This document shows, in pieces, positions 6,667 through 16,586 of a DNA stretch of 22,449 nt (the stretch's first letter is position 1; each line of letters opens with the position of its first letter). The stretch is from NCBI GenBank assembly GCA_900765095.1, contig CAAFRB010000015.1, forward strand, positions 1 to 22,449, in the 5' to 3' direction. Origin of the DNA: Clostridia bacterium. Its GTDB lineage: Bacteria > Bacillota > Clostridia > TANB77 > UBA1234. The translations under genes and the position numbers were made by a program. The notes below the pieces were generated by a model. It was not told where the DNA came from. It made no database searches and saw only the letters and a program-made list of their open reading frames with translations.

Positions 6667-9006
6667 ATGAAAAAGAATAAGTTTGGTATAATATGTGTTT
6701 TAGTTTTGATTTTAATATGTTGCTTCTCTACTGTTGTTTGTGCTGAGGACTTTAGTGTATCTGGTCTAAGATTAACAAAAACATATCAAGATAACAGCGG
6801 CAGAAACATGGTACAGGAAAACACAACACTAAAATTAGAAGGGGTAAGTTATGACAGTGATACGGAAACTTATTATTATGAGAAAAATGGAGAAAGACAG
6901 AAATTTTCTTATAAGATAAAAAATGGTGAAGATGATATTAAAACATCTTTAATAAACAATTCTGATGGTAGTGTGTATGTAAAACTGCCTTCAGGTGTTA
7001 CTTATGATGACCTTCAAAATTCAACACTTGTAGTAGATAACGATGAAATTTCATTAAAAAATGGCAACATTAGGTATGAACAGCAAGAGATAACTGACGG
7101 AGATAAAAGTAAATGGCAAGTTCTTTGGGGGCTTATAACAGATACGGTAAATACTGTTGTTAACCTTGTAGAAGCAACAATTAATAACATTTTATTACCA
7201 TTTGGAGATGGTTTGCTATACGTAATTTCTAGAAGCGTTGGCGAGCAAGTGACAATAGACGGCATTATTTTTAATAGTGTAGAGAAGGTAGATGCTAATT
7301 TTTGGGCTACTGGTTCCAATGGAAGTGTTAAAAACATATTAAGTAAGGTAGTAACTTATTGGTATAATGTATTTAGAAAGATTGCTATTGTTGTCTATAT
7401 GATAACTTTAGTAGGTATCGGTATATCAATAATGTTGAATAGTACGGCGCAGAAAAAAGCTAAATATAAAGGAGCTTTAATGTCTTGGGTTGTGGGTGTT
7501 GCTATATTATTTTTATTCCCTTATGTTATGAAATATACTATCGAATTAAACAATGCTGTAGTTGGTAAGATGCAGAAAGAAGTACAATCTGATGGAATAT
7601 CTACATCAACTGATAATGATCCTGATAAACAACCGACATTTGGAACTATTTCGGATACAGAGGCTTTAAAAACTTTTGGTAATGATGATTTTATATTTAT
7701 GATGTCAGGAAAATATTGTATTGATAAAAATGGAAATATGGACCCAACAAAAATAAACGATACAATGATGCGAACTAGATTATTGGCACAAAAGACTAAT
7801 AAGATAATACTTACAGTAATATATTTCATCTTAATAGGTCAAACAACTGTATTATTGTTTGCATATTATAAGAGAGCTTTTATGTTAGCCTTCTTAATTA
7901 CTATATTTCCTCTAGTTGCTATGTCGTATGCGATAGATAAACTAGGAGATAAGAAAGCACAATCTTTTGGAATATGGTTTAAAGAATACATAGTGAATGT
8001 AATAGTTCAAATGTTCCATGCAGCAGTATACGTTTTGGTTGTTAATGCAAGTGTTAAAAGCTTCTTAGATACAAATGGTTCGAACTGGTTGTTTATGATT
8101 TTAAGTGTGCTATTCTTGTTTGAGGGAGAAAAAATTCTTCGTAGCATATTTAACGTAAAATCTTCAGCAGGAACGTTAGGCGACTTGGCAGTGACGGGTG
8201 CAGCAGTTATGACTGTTGCTACAAAAACTGCAGGACTTTTTGGCGGAAACAAGAACAGTAACGATTTATCAGACAATGATCAAAAACATGAAAAGGAAAT
8301 TGCCCAAAGAAGCCAAGCTGCTACAGCCACTCAAAATGCGAAAGCTGAGCCTCAGTCTACAGACATACAAGCTGTTGGGGGAAGTACAGCAATCGCAGCT
8401 AATAGTGATGATAATAAAAAGGCGAATGAAAGTAAACCTTTACCAAGCGATGTTTCTTCTGTTTCACAATCTGCAAGAGATGCTGTTGCTAAAAAAGTTT
8501 ACGAGAGAAAGAAAAAAGGTCGTAAGTTATCTTTGTCCAACGTAAATCGAACTCTTGCTACTGGTGCGGGAACGTTGATAGGAGCTTCTTATGGTTTAGC
8601 AACAGGAAAAGGTGCAGGAGATGTGTTTAACTGGGCAGAGAAAGGAAGAGCAGTAGGAAGGACTGTTGGTCAGCCTGTTAGTGCTGCACTTTCAAAAGTT
8701 GATAATTTATATACTGGAATGATGGTACAAAGAGATATCAATAACGGTGAGATGGACCAAGAATTAGGTATAGAAGATGCAGGTAGATTGTCGGCAGAAG
8801 AATTGAGTAGAGCCGAAGCGGAAGCAGAGGCAAGAGCTGTTAATGGAGAAGATATATCGGTAGACGAAGTAATTGCACAATATGCAACTAAGAAGCAAGA
8901 GATTATAAGGCGTGCTCTTGCAGCGTATGCAAATAGAACAGCAAGAAAAGGTGAAGCGAGTGGAAGATTAAAACTAGAAGAATATATTGATGAACATAGA
9001 GTTTAA
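6667..9006 (+). CDS. VirB6/TrbL-like membrane protein 2
   Basis: This 779-aa protein starts with a signal peptide (1-26, ending VVCA then EDF), followed by a hydrophilic, strand-rich extracellular region (about 27-140). The shared motif TIDGIIFN lies at 196-203. The membrane core has helices at about 239-257, 270-290 (ending LFLFPYVMKY), 380-402, 408-424, 440-465 and 473-490. It contains the paralogue hallmarks YYKR, AIDK, WFKEY and the QMFHAAVYV segment. The cytoplasmic tail (about 500-779) is Ala/Lys/Gln rich and holds a glycine-zipper-like stretch (TLATGAGTLIGASYG) and an Ala/Glu helix. VirB6/TrbL proteins form the inner-membrane channel. The ATG follows an AAAGGAGGG site and is 21 bp from the previous stop, so the genes are in one operon. 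Confidence 0.8.
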   Translation: MKKNKFGIICVLVLILICCFSTVVCAEDFSVSGLRLTKTYQDNSGRNMVQENTTLKLEGVSYDSDTETYYYEKNGERQKFSYKIKNGEDDIKTSLINNSDGSVYVKLPSGVTYDDLQNSTLVVDNDEISLKNGNIRYEQQEITDGDKSKWQVLWGLITDTVNTVVNLVEATINNILLPFGDGLLYVISRSVGEQVTIDGIIFNSVEKVDANFWATGSNGSVKNILSKVVTYWYNVFRKIAIVVYMITLVGIGISIMLNSTAQKKAKYKGALMSWVVGVAILFLFPYVMKYTIELNNAVVGKMQKEVQSDGISTSTDNDPDKQPTFGTISDTEALKTFGNDDFIFMMSGKYCIDKNGNMDPTKINDTMMRTRLLAQKTNKIILTVIYFILIGQTTVLLFAYYKRAFMLAFLITIFPLVAMSYAIDKLGDKKAQSFGIWFKEYIVNVIVQMFHAAVYVLVVNASVKSFLDTNGSNWLFMILSVLFLFEGEKILRSIFNVKSSAGTLGDLAVTGAAVMTVATKTAGLFGGNKNSNDLSDNDQKHEKEIAQRSQAATATQNAKAEPQSTDIQAVGGSTAIAANSDDNKKANESKPLPSDVSSVSQSARDAVAKKVYERKKKGRKLSLSNVNRTLATGAGTLIGASYGLATGKGAGDVFNWAEKGRAVGRTVGQPVSAALSKVDNLYTGMMVQRDINNGEMDQELGIEDAGRLSAEELSRAEAEAEARAVNGEDISVDEVIAQYATKKQEIIRRALAAYANRTARKGEASGRLKLEEYIDEHRV

Positions 9007-9029
9007 GATAAGAAGGGGGGGTTGATGGT

Positions 9030-12000
9030 ATGAGAAATAATAAGATGTATTTAATGATTGTAATGTTAATAGTGGTTATACTTGGATTATCATCAATCTC
9101 TTATGCAAAAGATATCACAATTGATGAAATTAATGGAACGCAAACCAATGCAATAGCGATAAATTTAAGTGATTACGAAACTGTAGTTCACTATGGAGAT
9201 ACTAAGTTACCGTTTTATTTTTATATACAGAGTGATGATGATAACGTAATTGGATTGTACAAAATTTCGATGAATCAAAGAAGCAAAACAGTTACTTTTA
9301 CACTTACTTCTACAAGAAAATCAGTTGGAACTGTTGGTAATTCTTATGGAGCAACCCCTGGTAATAGAAGTACTGGTGTAAGTTACTTCCAGGCAGGTGC
9401 GATTCTTGATGATGATGGAATCGGCAATGTGGCAATGTATCCAGTGTATTTGATAAAAGAAGTTCAGTGGTACCAGGCTGGGGATATTAGGATTAAAACA
9501 ACTACTTTAGGAAATGCCTATGAGAATATAGAAAATGGAATTGACACTAAAACGTATGTGTTTTCTGCCACAAATACTCCTGTTAATAAGTTGATGGAAC
9601 AATCAAACAGACAAGCTACTGAAAATATGGTGCCAAGACTTGACAACAGCTCTGCTATAACATTCAAAGGCTCTGAAGCACCAAGTATAGTTTATGCATT
9701 TTATGGTGTTAGCTCAGAAGTTTTAAGTAGTGACCCAGCTTCATGGTTAGAAGGTTTTATCACCAAAATAGGGCTAATAATAGGAGACGTTTTCATGAAT
9801 CTTATAAGAAAATTACCTGGTGGATGGTTGAGTGTAGACACTATTATATTTAATCAATATAAGCCAACCGTTGTGGATTTCTTTAATACGTCGTCTTCAA
9901 GTGGACTTTATACATCAGCTATGCAAACGGTTATAAATGCGTGGTTCAGAAACTTTTTGAATTTTGCAAAAGTTATATTGCTTATGGTGTTACCGGTAAT
10001 CGGTATCAGAGCTATGCTTTTTGCTGGTACACCTAAACAAAGAGATCTACCTAATTTACTTTCTGGTTGGGTGATTGCTTTGGTACTTTTGTATTTCGGT
10101 CCTTATATTATGAAGTATGTTATACAAATAAATGATTCTATCGTTGCTACTATACGAGGTCAGAGTAAATACTCGATGACATCCGTATACAGCAACGACT
10201 TTGGTGAAAAATATCATTATCAAATGGGTGAAGATTCCGAAACTAATATGCTAGCTAAATTGAATAAGCTTAAGACAATAGTTTCAGAAGAAGCTCAAAA
10301 GCAATATGAAAAAGTGACACAAGCTAAAGCTGAGTATGAAGAAAAACTTAAAGCAAGAACAGAAAGTTTGCGTAAAGTTATGCAAATGGATAAAATAATA
10401 GCTGACGTCAAAAAAGCAATGGAAAATAATACGGGGACACCATATAGGAAACTTTCTGATACTGAAATAAAGGCATTAGTCGAAAGAGGACAATTCTTAA
10501 AGCTTGGCGCAACTACTACAACGACTAAGGTAGGTTTAAGTTTAAATCCAGATATGGCTACAAAACAAGCTGAAGAATTTGTTAAAAATACAGGAACTGA
10601 TCCAAAAGATATTCGAATATATTATAACTTACCTACTCAAAAGCAGACGAATTCAGGAAGTACGTCATTACCAAATTTACCAGGAACTAGCACAGGTTTA
10701 GGAACAAATCTTCCTGGCACTGCTTTTGTAAAGGACATTGATATACTTGCACCAGACGAAGTAACAGAAGCGTTTTCAAAATATCTGCAAGAAAAGGCGA
10801 CTTATGATGACATGATGCAGGACTTGGAAGATATAGAAAAAGCGATAGAAATAGAGCAAAAAGGCTTAGACTTGATGGGAATAATGAGAGAGAAAGCAGG
10901 AGAATCTTATAGATTAGTTTTCCTTTTAATATGGTTTTTATTGATATATCAAATGCTTATGATGCTATTTTTATATTATAAACGTTTGATAACAATAGCA
11001 GCATTGATTGCTATATTCCCGCTTTCAGTTATGATGTATGGTGTTGAAAAAGCCATGGGAATTGCAAAGCCAAAGTCTATGCATACTTGGATGGTTGAAT
11101 ATATTATTAATATATTTATACAAACTGTACATGCATTATTATACGTAACTCTTGTTGAGGGAGGACTTTCTATATATGAGCAAGACCCTGATAACTGGTT
11201 ACTATTTGTATTTGCAGTATTTGCACTAATACCAATGGAATCTATTGTAAAAGCAATAATAGGATTGAGTGCGGTATCTGTTTTAGGCTTGAAAGATTAT
11301 TCAAACGGTGCTGTAGCTAAGATAAATGCAGCAAAAGATACAGCAAAAGTTGGTAAAGACGCTTCAGGTAATATTGATAAAAAAGTAGCAGCCAAAGAGG
11401 CAAAAGCAGCACAAAAGCAAAATAGACATGATGTCAATGCTGAACGAAGAAAAAATAATGCGATTGCTCGTGCAAAGAGAAAGGGAAAATCTTCAGCAGA
11501 TATTCAAAAAATTAATGATAAATATGCAAGAAGAAGCAAACGACTAAATGGAGCAGATGGAACAGGCGGATTGAGAGGCTTAAATAGAAAGAGAAGAAAA
11601 ATAACTGGTTATGCTAAAAAGGCAATCTTTAAAGCAAGAAATATCGCTGCAATGGGTGGCGTATTTACGACGGGTATTGCAGCTGGAGGGGATTTCTCGA
11701 AAGGTGTTGCTGTTGCAACAGCAATAGCTGGAACTCGAGGTAAAACTGATGGAAGTTCAGCTAAAGCAAGATCACAAAACAGAGCACCAACAAGCAGGCC
11801 AACGTCCAGCAGTGCAAGCTCTAAAACAGGAAATGGTAATCCACAAGTAGCACCAACTCAAGGACAAAGTGGAACACCTGGTACTACAACTCCAAATACA
11901 CAAAATGCACAGAATACAGCACAACAAGGACAAATTAATCCTTTAGGTGGTACAAGTGCTGCAACTGCAAGTGCTAATGATAATGCTGCAGCTAAACTAA

Positions 12001-12101
12001 ACAATCACGAAAAAGTGACTAGCGCATTTTCAGAAGGACTTTCAGGAAGAAATACGTCGAACGTTAATACTAATGAAACTTATATATATAGTGAAAAATA
12101 G
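9030..12101 (+). CDS. VirB6/TrbL-like membrane protein 3 with large coiled-coil insertion
   Basis: The 1023-aa product has a signal peptide (1-26, ending SISYA then KD) and an extracellular strand-rich domain (about 30-215). The shared motif SVDTIIFN is at 268-275. First-half helices lie at about 312-333 and 343-368 (FGPYIMKY). Unlike its paralogues it then carries about 260 residues, including charged coiled coils (about 400-470 and 585-625) around a Thr/Gly/Pro linker, before the second-half helices at about 630-652, 655-674, 690-711 and 722-741. YYKR, IFPL and W-M-V-E-Y are conserved. The tail (750-1023) is very basic, then has a glycine-zipper-like stretch (AAMGGVFTTGIAAGG), and ends in a Ser/Thr/Pro/Gln-rich low-complexity region. 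The core is the most diverged of the five. The gap from the previous gene is 23 bp. Confidence 0.8.
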   Translation: MRNNKMYLMIVMLIVVILGLSSISYAKDITIDEINGTQTNAIAINLSDYETVVHYGDTKLPFYFYIQSDDDNVIGLYKISMNQRSKTVTFTLTSTRKSVGTVGNSYGATPGNRSTGVSYFQAGAILDDDGIGNVAMYPVYLIKEVQWYQAGDIRIKTTTLGNAYENIENGIDTKTYVFSATNTPVNKLMEQSNRQATENMVPRLDNSSAITFKGSEAPSIVYAFYGVSSEVLSSDPASWLEGFITKIGLIIGDVFMNLIRKLPGGWLSVDTIIFNQYKPTVVDFFNTSSSSGLYTSAMQTVINAWFRNFLNFAKVILLMVLPVIGIRAMLFAGTPKQRDLPNLLSGWVIALVLLYFGPYIMKYVIQINDSIVATIRGQSKYSMTSVYSNDFGEKYHYQMGEDSETNMLAKLNKLKTIVSEEAQKQYEKVTQAKAEYEEKLKARTESLRKVMQMDKIIADVKKAMENNTGTPYRKLSDTEIKALVERGQFLKLGATTTTTKVGLSLNPDMATKQAEEFVKNTGTDPKDIRIYYNLPTQKQTNSGSTSLPNLPGTSTGLGTNLPGTAFVKDIDILAPDEVTEAFSKYLQEKATYDDMMQDLEDIEKAIEIEQKGLDLMGIMREKAGESYRLVFLLIWFLLIYQMLMMLFLYYKRLITIAALIAIFPLSVMMYGVEKAMGIAKPKSMHTWMVEYIINIFIQTVHALLYVTLVEGGLSIYEQDPDNWLLFVFAVFALIPMESIVKAIIGLSAVSVLGLKDYSNGAVAKINAAKDTAKVGKDASGNIDKKVAAKEAKAAQKQNRHDVNAERRKNNAIARAKRKGKSSADIQKINDKYARRSKRLNGADGTGGLRGLNRKRRKITGYAKKAIFKARNIAAMGGVFTTGIAAGGDFSKGVAVATAIAGTRGKTDGSSAKARSQNRAPTSRPTSSSASSKTGNGNPQVAPTQGQSGTPGTTTPNTQNAQNTAQQGQINPLGGTSAATASANDNAAAKLNNHEKVTSAFSEGLSGRNTSNVNTNETYIYSEK

Positions 12102-12110
12102 AAAGGAGGG
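12102..12110 (+). promoter_or_regulatory. Ribosome-binding site that fixes the VirB6-like 4 start
   Basis: AAAGGAGGG lies four bases before ATG 12115 and seven before ATG 12118. A longer in-frame reading from ATG 12073 would overlap the previous gene, lacks such a site, and would put 14 residues in front of the signal peptide. Confidence 0.7.
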
Positions 12111-12114
12111 CAAT

Positions 12115-15100
12115 ATGATGTTTAAAAGTAAACTAAAAACTAGAATAGCTATTTGGATAATACTTGCGGTAATCGTATTAAATGGAGTATTGCCATCTTT
12201 TTATAATGATGTTTATGCAGCCGATACAGTAGATGATGTCATAATGTCAGAATTTAAGAAGCAAGTCGGGGAAAATCCTGAAAGCGTGCTAACGAGAGAT
12301 GGTGCAATAGAGGTATCTCTTTCAAAAGAAGTTGTTGAGTCTAATGACTTGACTTCGGGATATACGGGCACTATTTACATGGGTACAGAAGCTTATGAAC
12401 CTTCAATAGAGTTTAAAATATCCGAGGACATTACTTATACTGCTTCAATGAAGATCGCTCAATGGTATTCAGATGGATCAGCAGATGTGACATTTGATAT
12501 CGGAAAGATAACTGTAAATGGCACTGGTAAAGAATGCTATATCACGGGCTATTCAAATGGAAAATACACTTATGAATATGATTATTTGGATGATAATGGT
12601 GAATGGCAAACTTATGAAGGAACATTTGAAGCTGCTTCTTTCAATAATGCTAATGTTAGCGCTACTAGTGTGGGTGACCCACAAGGTAAAGCATCTAGAG
12701 AAGAAGAAGACTCTGCTGGATTACTTGAACATGCAATAAGCATATTTATAACTCTTTTCTCAAGTATGACATTAGGCATACTTAGACTTGTTGCAGGAAG
12801 CAATTTGACGATTGAATCCCTTATATTCAACCAATACTCACCTACATCACTTTCCATTTTTGAAAGAATGGCAGGTACGAAGAATACAATATTTAATGAG
12901 GGAATGAGCGAAGCACTAACAAATACATATTCATTCTTTAGAAGTATTGCGATTATTGCATATATGATGATTACTGTTTATATGGGTGTAAAGATACTAT
13001 TAAGTTCTACTGCAGAAAAAGGTGCTAAACATAAAGAATTATTTTTATACTTAATACAAGGTGCAATAATATTATTCTTATTTCCTTATGTTATAAGATA
13101 TACTATTGAAATAAACAATGCATTTGTTCAGTATATATATGAGTTAAAAGGAAATAAAACTCAGTCGGTTTACGGTTCTATATCATCGGCAAAAGATAAA
13201 GGTAGCGAAGGATTAGGGGCAGCAAGTGCCGTTACCTCGGAAGTGCAAGATAGTCTAGAAGCTGGAGAAGATTATATGTCAATAATGTATCGAAATGCGA
13301 TGAGGCAAGGATGGATAACGTATGCGATATGTTTTGCAGTAATGGTAAAACAACTTATAGCTTTCTTAATAATATATTTTAAAAGATTGCTTACAGTGGT
13401 ATTCTTAATTGCTGTATTCCCTCTAGTATCGATATCTTACGCTATTGACAAGATTGGTGATGGAAAGTCACAGGCTTTCAACAACTGGTATAAAGAGTTT
13501 GCTCTAAACGTGTTTTTGCAATCTTTTCACGCTATAGTTTATGTTATAGGTATGGCTTTAATAACTGAAATAGGAAAGGGAGGAATGGACGGCTCGCTTA
13601 TCATTGTAATATTGATACTAGAATTTATTTCTAAAGGAGATGAATTCTTAAGAGGTATACTCAATGTTAAGGGTGGTGGCGGACAGACAGTTAAAGGAAT
13701 TGCAGATTCTCTTATCCAAGCACAAGTTGCTTTGAATGTTGCAAATAAAACAAGAAATGCAGTTACAAACAGATTTAAACCAGGAAGTCATTTGTCAAAG
13801 GCAAGGGCTGGACTCAATACTACATTAGACAGTCTTGCTAATATTAGAAATGCGAGAGCTAAGAATAATCTTGACAATACTTTAATAGCTGACATAGATG
13901 CTGAACTTGGAAATCTTGATGCAGAAGAAGGAGTGGCAGGAATTCAAAATCTTTTCCTATCAGAAAGTGCCGATGTATTATTCGATGAAAATGCTACAAA
14001 TGCCCAAAAGCAAGCTGCGTTAAATAATATATTGGATTCAATGAATGGAGAAGGCAACGAAGAAAAGCTAAAAGAATTAGCAGATTACGTAGCTCAAAGA
14101 TATGGTCAAAATGCAACAAAGCAATTAGACCAGATGTTAAAGGTAAAAGCTGCAGGAAATGCTATAATTGCTGGAGGAGTTACAAATATAACGTTAAACC
14201 AAAATATTGAAATATTATTAGAAGCTATCAGGGGTAAAGGAATGGCAGCTGCTATCGCAAGTGGAATAGCCACTGAAGACGAATTAAAGAAAATGCAGCT
14301 TATGTCAAAGGTAAAATTCAATAAGCCTAAAGACAATGAAAATAAAAAGACAAAGAATAATAAGGGTGAAAATGGAAAAAATTCTTCGAAATCTGGTGGT
14401 AAAGATGCTGCTAGAAAAAGAAGAGAAGATGCTAGAAGACGTGGTGACAGATATGCTGGCTCTTTTAAAAATACACCAAGTGGAAATAATGGTGCAAGTG
14501 CTGGTAATACACAGCGTGCATCTGGATCTGGAAATGGTAGCACAAGTACTACTTATACTCCACAATCGCCAAAATTCGGAAATGGTGGCACGAATTACAC
14601 TAAATTTGGAACAACAAGAAACAAGAATCAGACTAATGCGGGTAGTACAACAAATACAAGTAAACCAGATTATGCACCTCCAGCTACTAAAACGACTAAA
14701 GGCTCTAATGCAAACGCAGGTGGAAGACAGAAGACAATGAAATCACAGGCTGATATGTTTGAAAAAATGGGAAGACATGAAGACGCTAAGCAACTTAGAG
14801 AAAAACTTGAAAATAGTTCTAAATCAAGAATTAAAAACCCATTTTCAAGAAGAGCTGGTGGAGATGCAAAAGTCACACCAAGGGCTAATGGTAGAAAAGT
14901 TACAATTGGTGGAAAACCTGTTAAAGTGTATGTATGGAAAAATAACAACAAAAATGACTCTGATGCTGGTAATTCTACTCAAAAAATAATTATTGGAGTT
15001 GAATCACGCCGTGGTGTTTCTAGAAATCCAGTAAGCAGAAACTTTACACCAGTTACTTCTGTTGACGTACAAAGCACCGATACTAAAATAGAAGTATTGG

Positions 15101-16569
15101 ACAAAGTAAACCAAGCTATTAACCAAGTTTCAGATAAAAGAGAAAAACCATCATCTACATTTACAAACGCTATAGATCAAAAGAAGAGAATAGAACAATT
15201 TGCAAATTCACAGAATGAATCTGGAGAAAAACGCCAGGGTTCTAATGAAATAGATTTAAAATTGAAATTGGATCCAGAAATCGTAAAGAAAGCTTCTAGA
15301 GAAAGCATCAAAGATATGATGCAAGAAGGTGCAACTATAATAACAGGTCGTCACGTCTATGATAGTGAGAAAAAGAAAAGTGTACCACAAAAAATTATAC
15401 ATTATTCAAATGAAATGTGGGATGAAGCTAATAAGATGGTTTCACCAGAGGCACGCAAAGACGAAACTCAAAGAGGTAGAAGTGTAATGTCAGTGGCAGC
15501 TTCAGTAGCAGCTATAAATATGATTAGTGAAGGAAAGACGGAGCTTTCTGCTTCCGAAACACTTGAACACATCAAAAATATAAGAGATGTCAAGGAAAAA
15601 CTAGAAACACAATTGAAAGACTTAAGTATGACGAAAGTTTCAAGCATTTCTCCGGAAGAAAAAGCTAAAAACGATATAGAAATTAAGAATATACAAGCAA
15701 GCCTAAAAGAAACAGAAGAAGTGATGAAGAAACTAGATTATAATTTGGACGATTTTGAGGCTAACTTGAGAATTCAAATACTAAATGATACATCGCTTAT
15801 TGATCAAGATGATCCTGAGCGTGCTCAAATTATAAATTCATCAATAAGATATGTTCAAAATAATTTAAGTAGTGATAGTTTGTTCTTAGCAGGATTAAAC
15901 TATGACCCACAAGAACTTCAAATAGGTGTTGACCCAAATAACTCTGAAGCGCGCTATACTAAGAGAAGCATAGCTTCAGATGGATTTATGAATGTTTCAG
16001 AGAGCGATCAGGCAAGAATGGATCTTTTAGATCAAAAGCGTGCAATAGAAAATGTAATGCAAGAAAGAAGAAACGAGATACATAATGAGGGCAGAACAAT
16101 TCGTAGGGACGCTGCATATACAATAAAAAATGCTGCATATACTCTACTTGATGTTGGTGCAGATGCTGCAAGTATAAGTGTTGGTCTGGCTATGGGTGGT
16201 GTTGGTAGCAGTGGAAGTAAGAATGGTGACTTTATGGAATCGTCAGCAACTAATGCATTAGTTGGATATAATCTAGCAAATGGTCTCTATGAAAAAGCTA
16301 CAAAACATGTAGGTGCTCTTGGTCAAAGAGCAAATGATTCTAAGAGAAGACTTGAGAAGACTGATGCTATACGACCTATAGTAAGAGAAAAAAATAATTT
16401 GGCAAGAAAATTTGAAGATGCATTTATATACAACGGAAGAGAAGTCGATGATGTGTCTGGTAGTGAGTATATGGGCAACATGAGAAGACAAGCAGCAAAG
16501 AGAACTTCTACAGGAGGTGTATCTTTTGAAGAATTGTCAAAACAGAATTCAAATGTTTCAGGTAATTAA
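12115..16569 (+). CDS. VirB6/TrbL-like membrane protein 4, giant form with about 960-residue tail
   Basis: At 1484 aa this is far longer than ordinary VirB6 proteins (about 300 aa). A signal peptide ends near residue 35 (NDVYA then AD). An extracellular strand-rich domain follows, with a segment at about 100-185 (KISEDITYTA, ECYITGYSNG, YEYDYLDDNG) that has a clear counterpart in paralogue 5. The shared motif TIESLIFN is at 232-239. Core helices lie at about 279-299, 306-332 (FLFPYVIRY), 400-445, 461-487 and 493-510, with YFKR, AIDK, WYKEF and the QSFHAIVYV segment. The tail after about 520 is predicted cytoplasmic: helical, then a Ser/Thr/Gly/Asn low-complexity linker (about 790-872), coiled coils, and a glycine-rich hydrophobic stretch (SVGLAMGGVGSSGS) close to the end. 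No catalytic motif was recognised in the tail. It may be a scaffold or a substrate-binding arm. Confidence 0.8.
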   Translation: MMFKSKLKTRIAIWIILAVIVLNGVLPSFYNDVYAADTVDDVIMSEFKKQVGENPESVLTRDGAIEVSLSKEVVESNDLTSGYTGTIYMGTEAYEPSIEFKISEDITYTASMKIAQWYSDGSADVTFDIGKITVNGTGKECYITGYSNGKYTYEYDYLDDNGEWQTYEGTFEAASFNNANVSATSVGDPQGKASREEEDSAGLLEHAISIFITLFSSMTLGILRLVAGSNLTIESLIFNQYSPTSLSIFERMAGTKNTIFNEGMSEALTNTYSFFRSIAIIAYMMITVYMGVKILLSSTAEKGAKHKELFLYLIQGAIILFLFPYVIRYTIEINNAFVQYIYELKGNKTQSVYGSISSAKDKGSEGLGAASAVTSEVQDSLEAGEDYMSIMYRNAMRQGWITYAICFAVMVKQLIAFLIIYFKRLLTVVFLIAVFPLVSISYAIDKIGDGKSQAFNNWYKEFALNVFLQSFHAIVYVIGMALITEIGKGGMDGSLIIVILILEFISKGDEFLRGILNVKGGGGQTVKGIADSLIQAQVALNVANKTRNAVTNRFKPGSHLSKARAGLNTTLDSLANIRNARAKNNLDNTLIADIDAELGNLDAEEGVAGIQNLFLSESADVLFDENATNAQKQAALNNILDSMNGEGNEEKLKELADYVAQRYGQNATKQLDQMLKVKAAGNAIIAGGVTNITLNQNIEILLEAIRGKGMAAAIASGIATEDELKKMQLMSKVKFNKPKDNENKKTKNNKGENGKNSSKSGGKDAARKRREDARRRGDRYAGSFKNTPSGNNGASAGNTQRASGSGNGSTSTTYTPQSPKFGNGGTNYTKFGTTRNKNQTNAGSTTNTSKPDYAPPATKTTKGSNANAGGRQKTMKSQADMFEKMGRHEDAKQLREKLENSSKSRIKNPFSRRAGGDAKVTPRANGRKVTIGGKPVKVYVWKNNNKNDSDAGNSTQKIIIGVESRRGVSRNPVSRNFTPVTSVDVQSTDTKIEVLDKVNQAINQVSDKREKPSSTFTNAIDQKKRIEQFANSQNESGEKRQGSNEIDLKLKLDPEIVKKASRESIKDMMQEGATIITGRHVYDSEKKKSVPQKIIHYSNEMWDEANKMVSPEARKDETQRGRSVMSVAASVAAINMISEGKTELSASETLEHIKNIRDVKEKLETQLKDLSMTKVSSISPEEKAKNDIEIKNIQASLKETEEVMKKLDYNLDDFEANLRIQILNDTSLIDQDDPERAQIINSSIRYVQNNLSSDSLFLAGLNYDPQELQIGVDPNNSEARYTKRSIASDGFMNVSESDQARMDLLDQKRAIENVMQERRNEIHNEGRTIRRDAAYTIKNAAYTLLDVGADAASISVGLAMGGVGSSGSKNGDFMESSATNALVGYNLANGLYEKATKHVGALGQRANDSKRRLEKTDAIRPIVREKNNLARKFEDAFIYNGREVDDVSGSEYMGNMRRQAAKRTSTGGVSFEELSKQNSNVSGN

Positions 16570-16586
16570 GAAAGGGGTGAGGCAAT

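Noticed and set aside
12073..12114. Upstream start for VirB6-like 4
   Set aside because: It overlaps the preceding gene, lacks a ribosome-binding site, and would bury the signal peptide behind 14 extra residues.
14106..14543. A 145-codon minus-strand frame, and plus-strand frames at 14336-14740 and 8216-8545
   Set aside because: They overlap the real VirB6-like genes in other frames, within low-complexity tails, and have no start signals or family resemblance.
14485..14730. Possible repeat array or CRISPR in the Ser/Thr/Gly/Asn-rich stretch
   Set aside because: It is coding low complexity without regular unit length or spacers. No CRISPR array was seen anywhere in the window.
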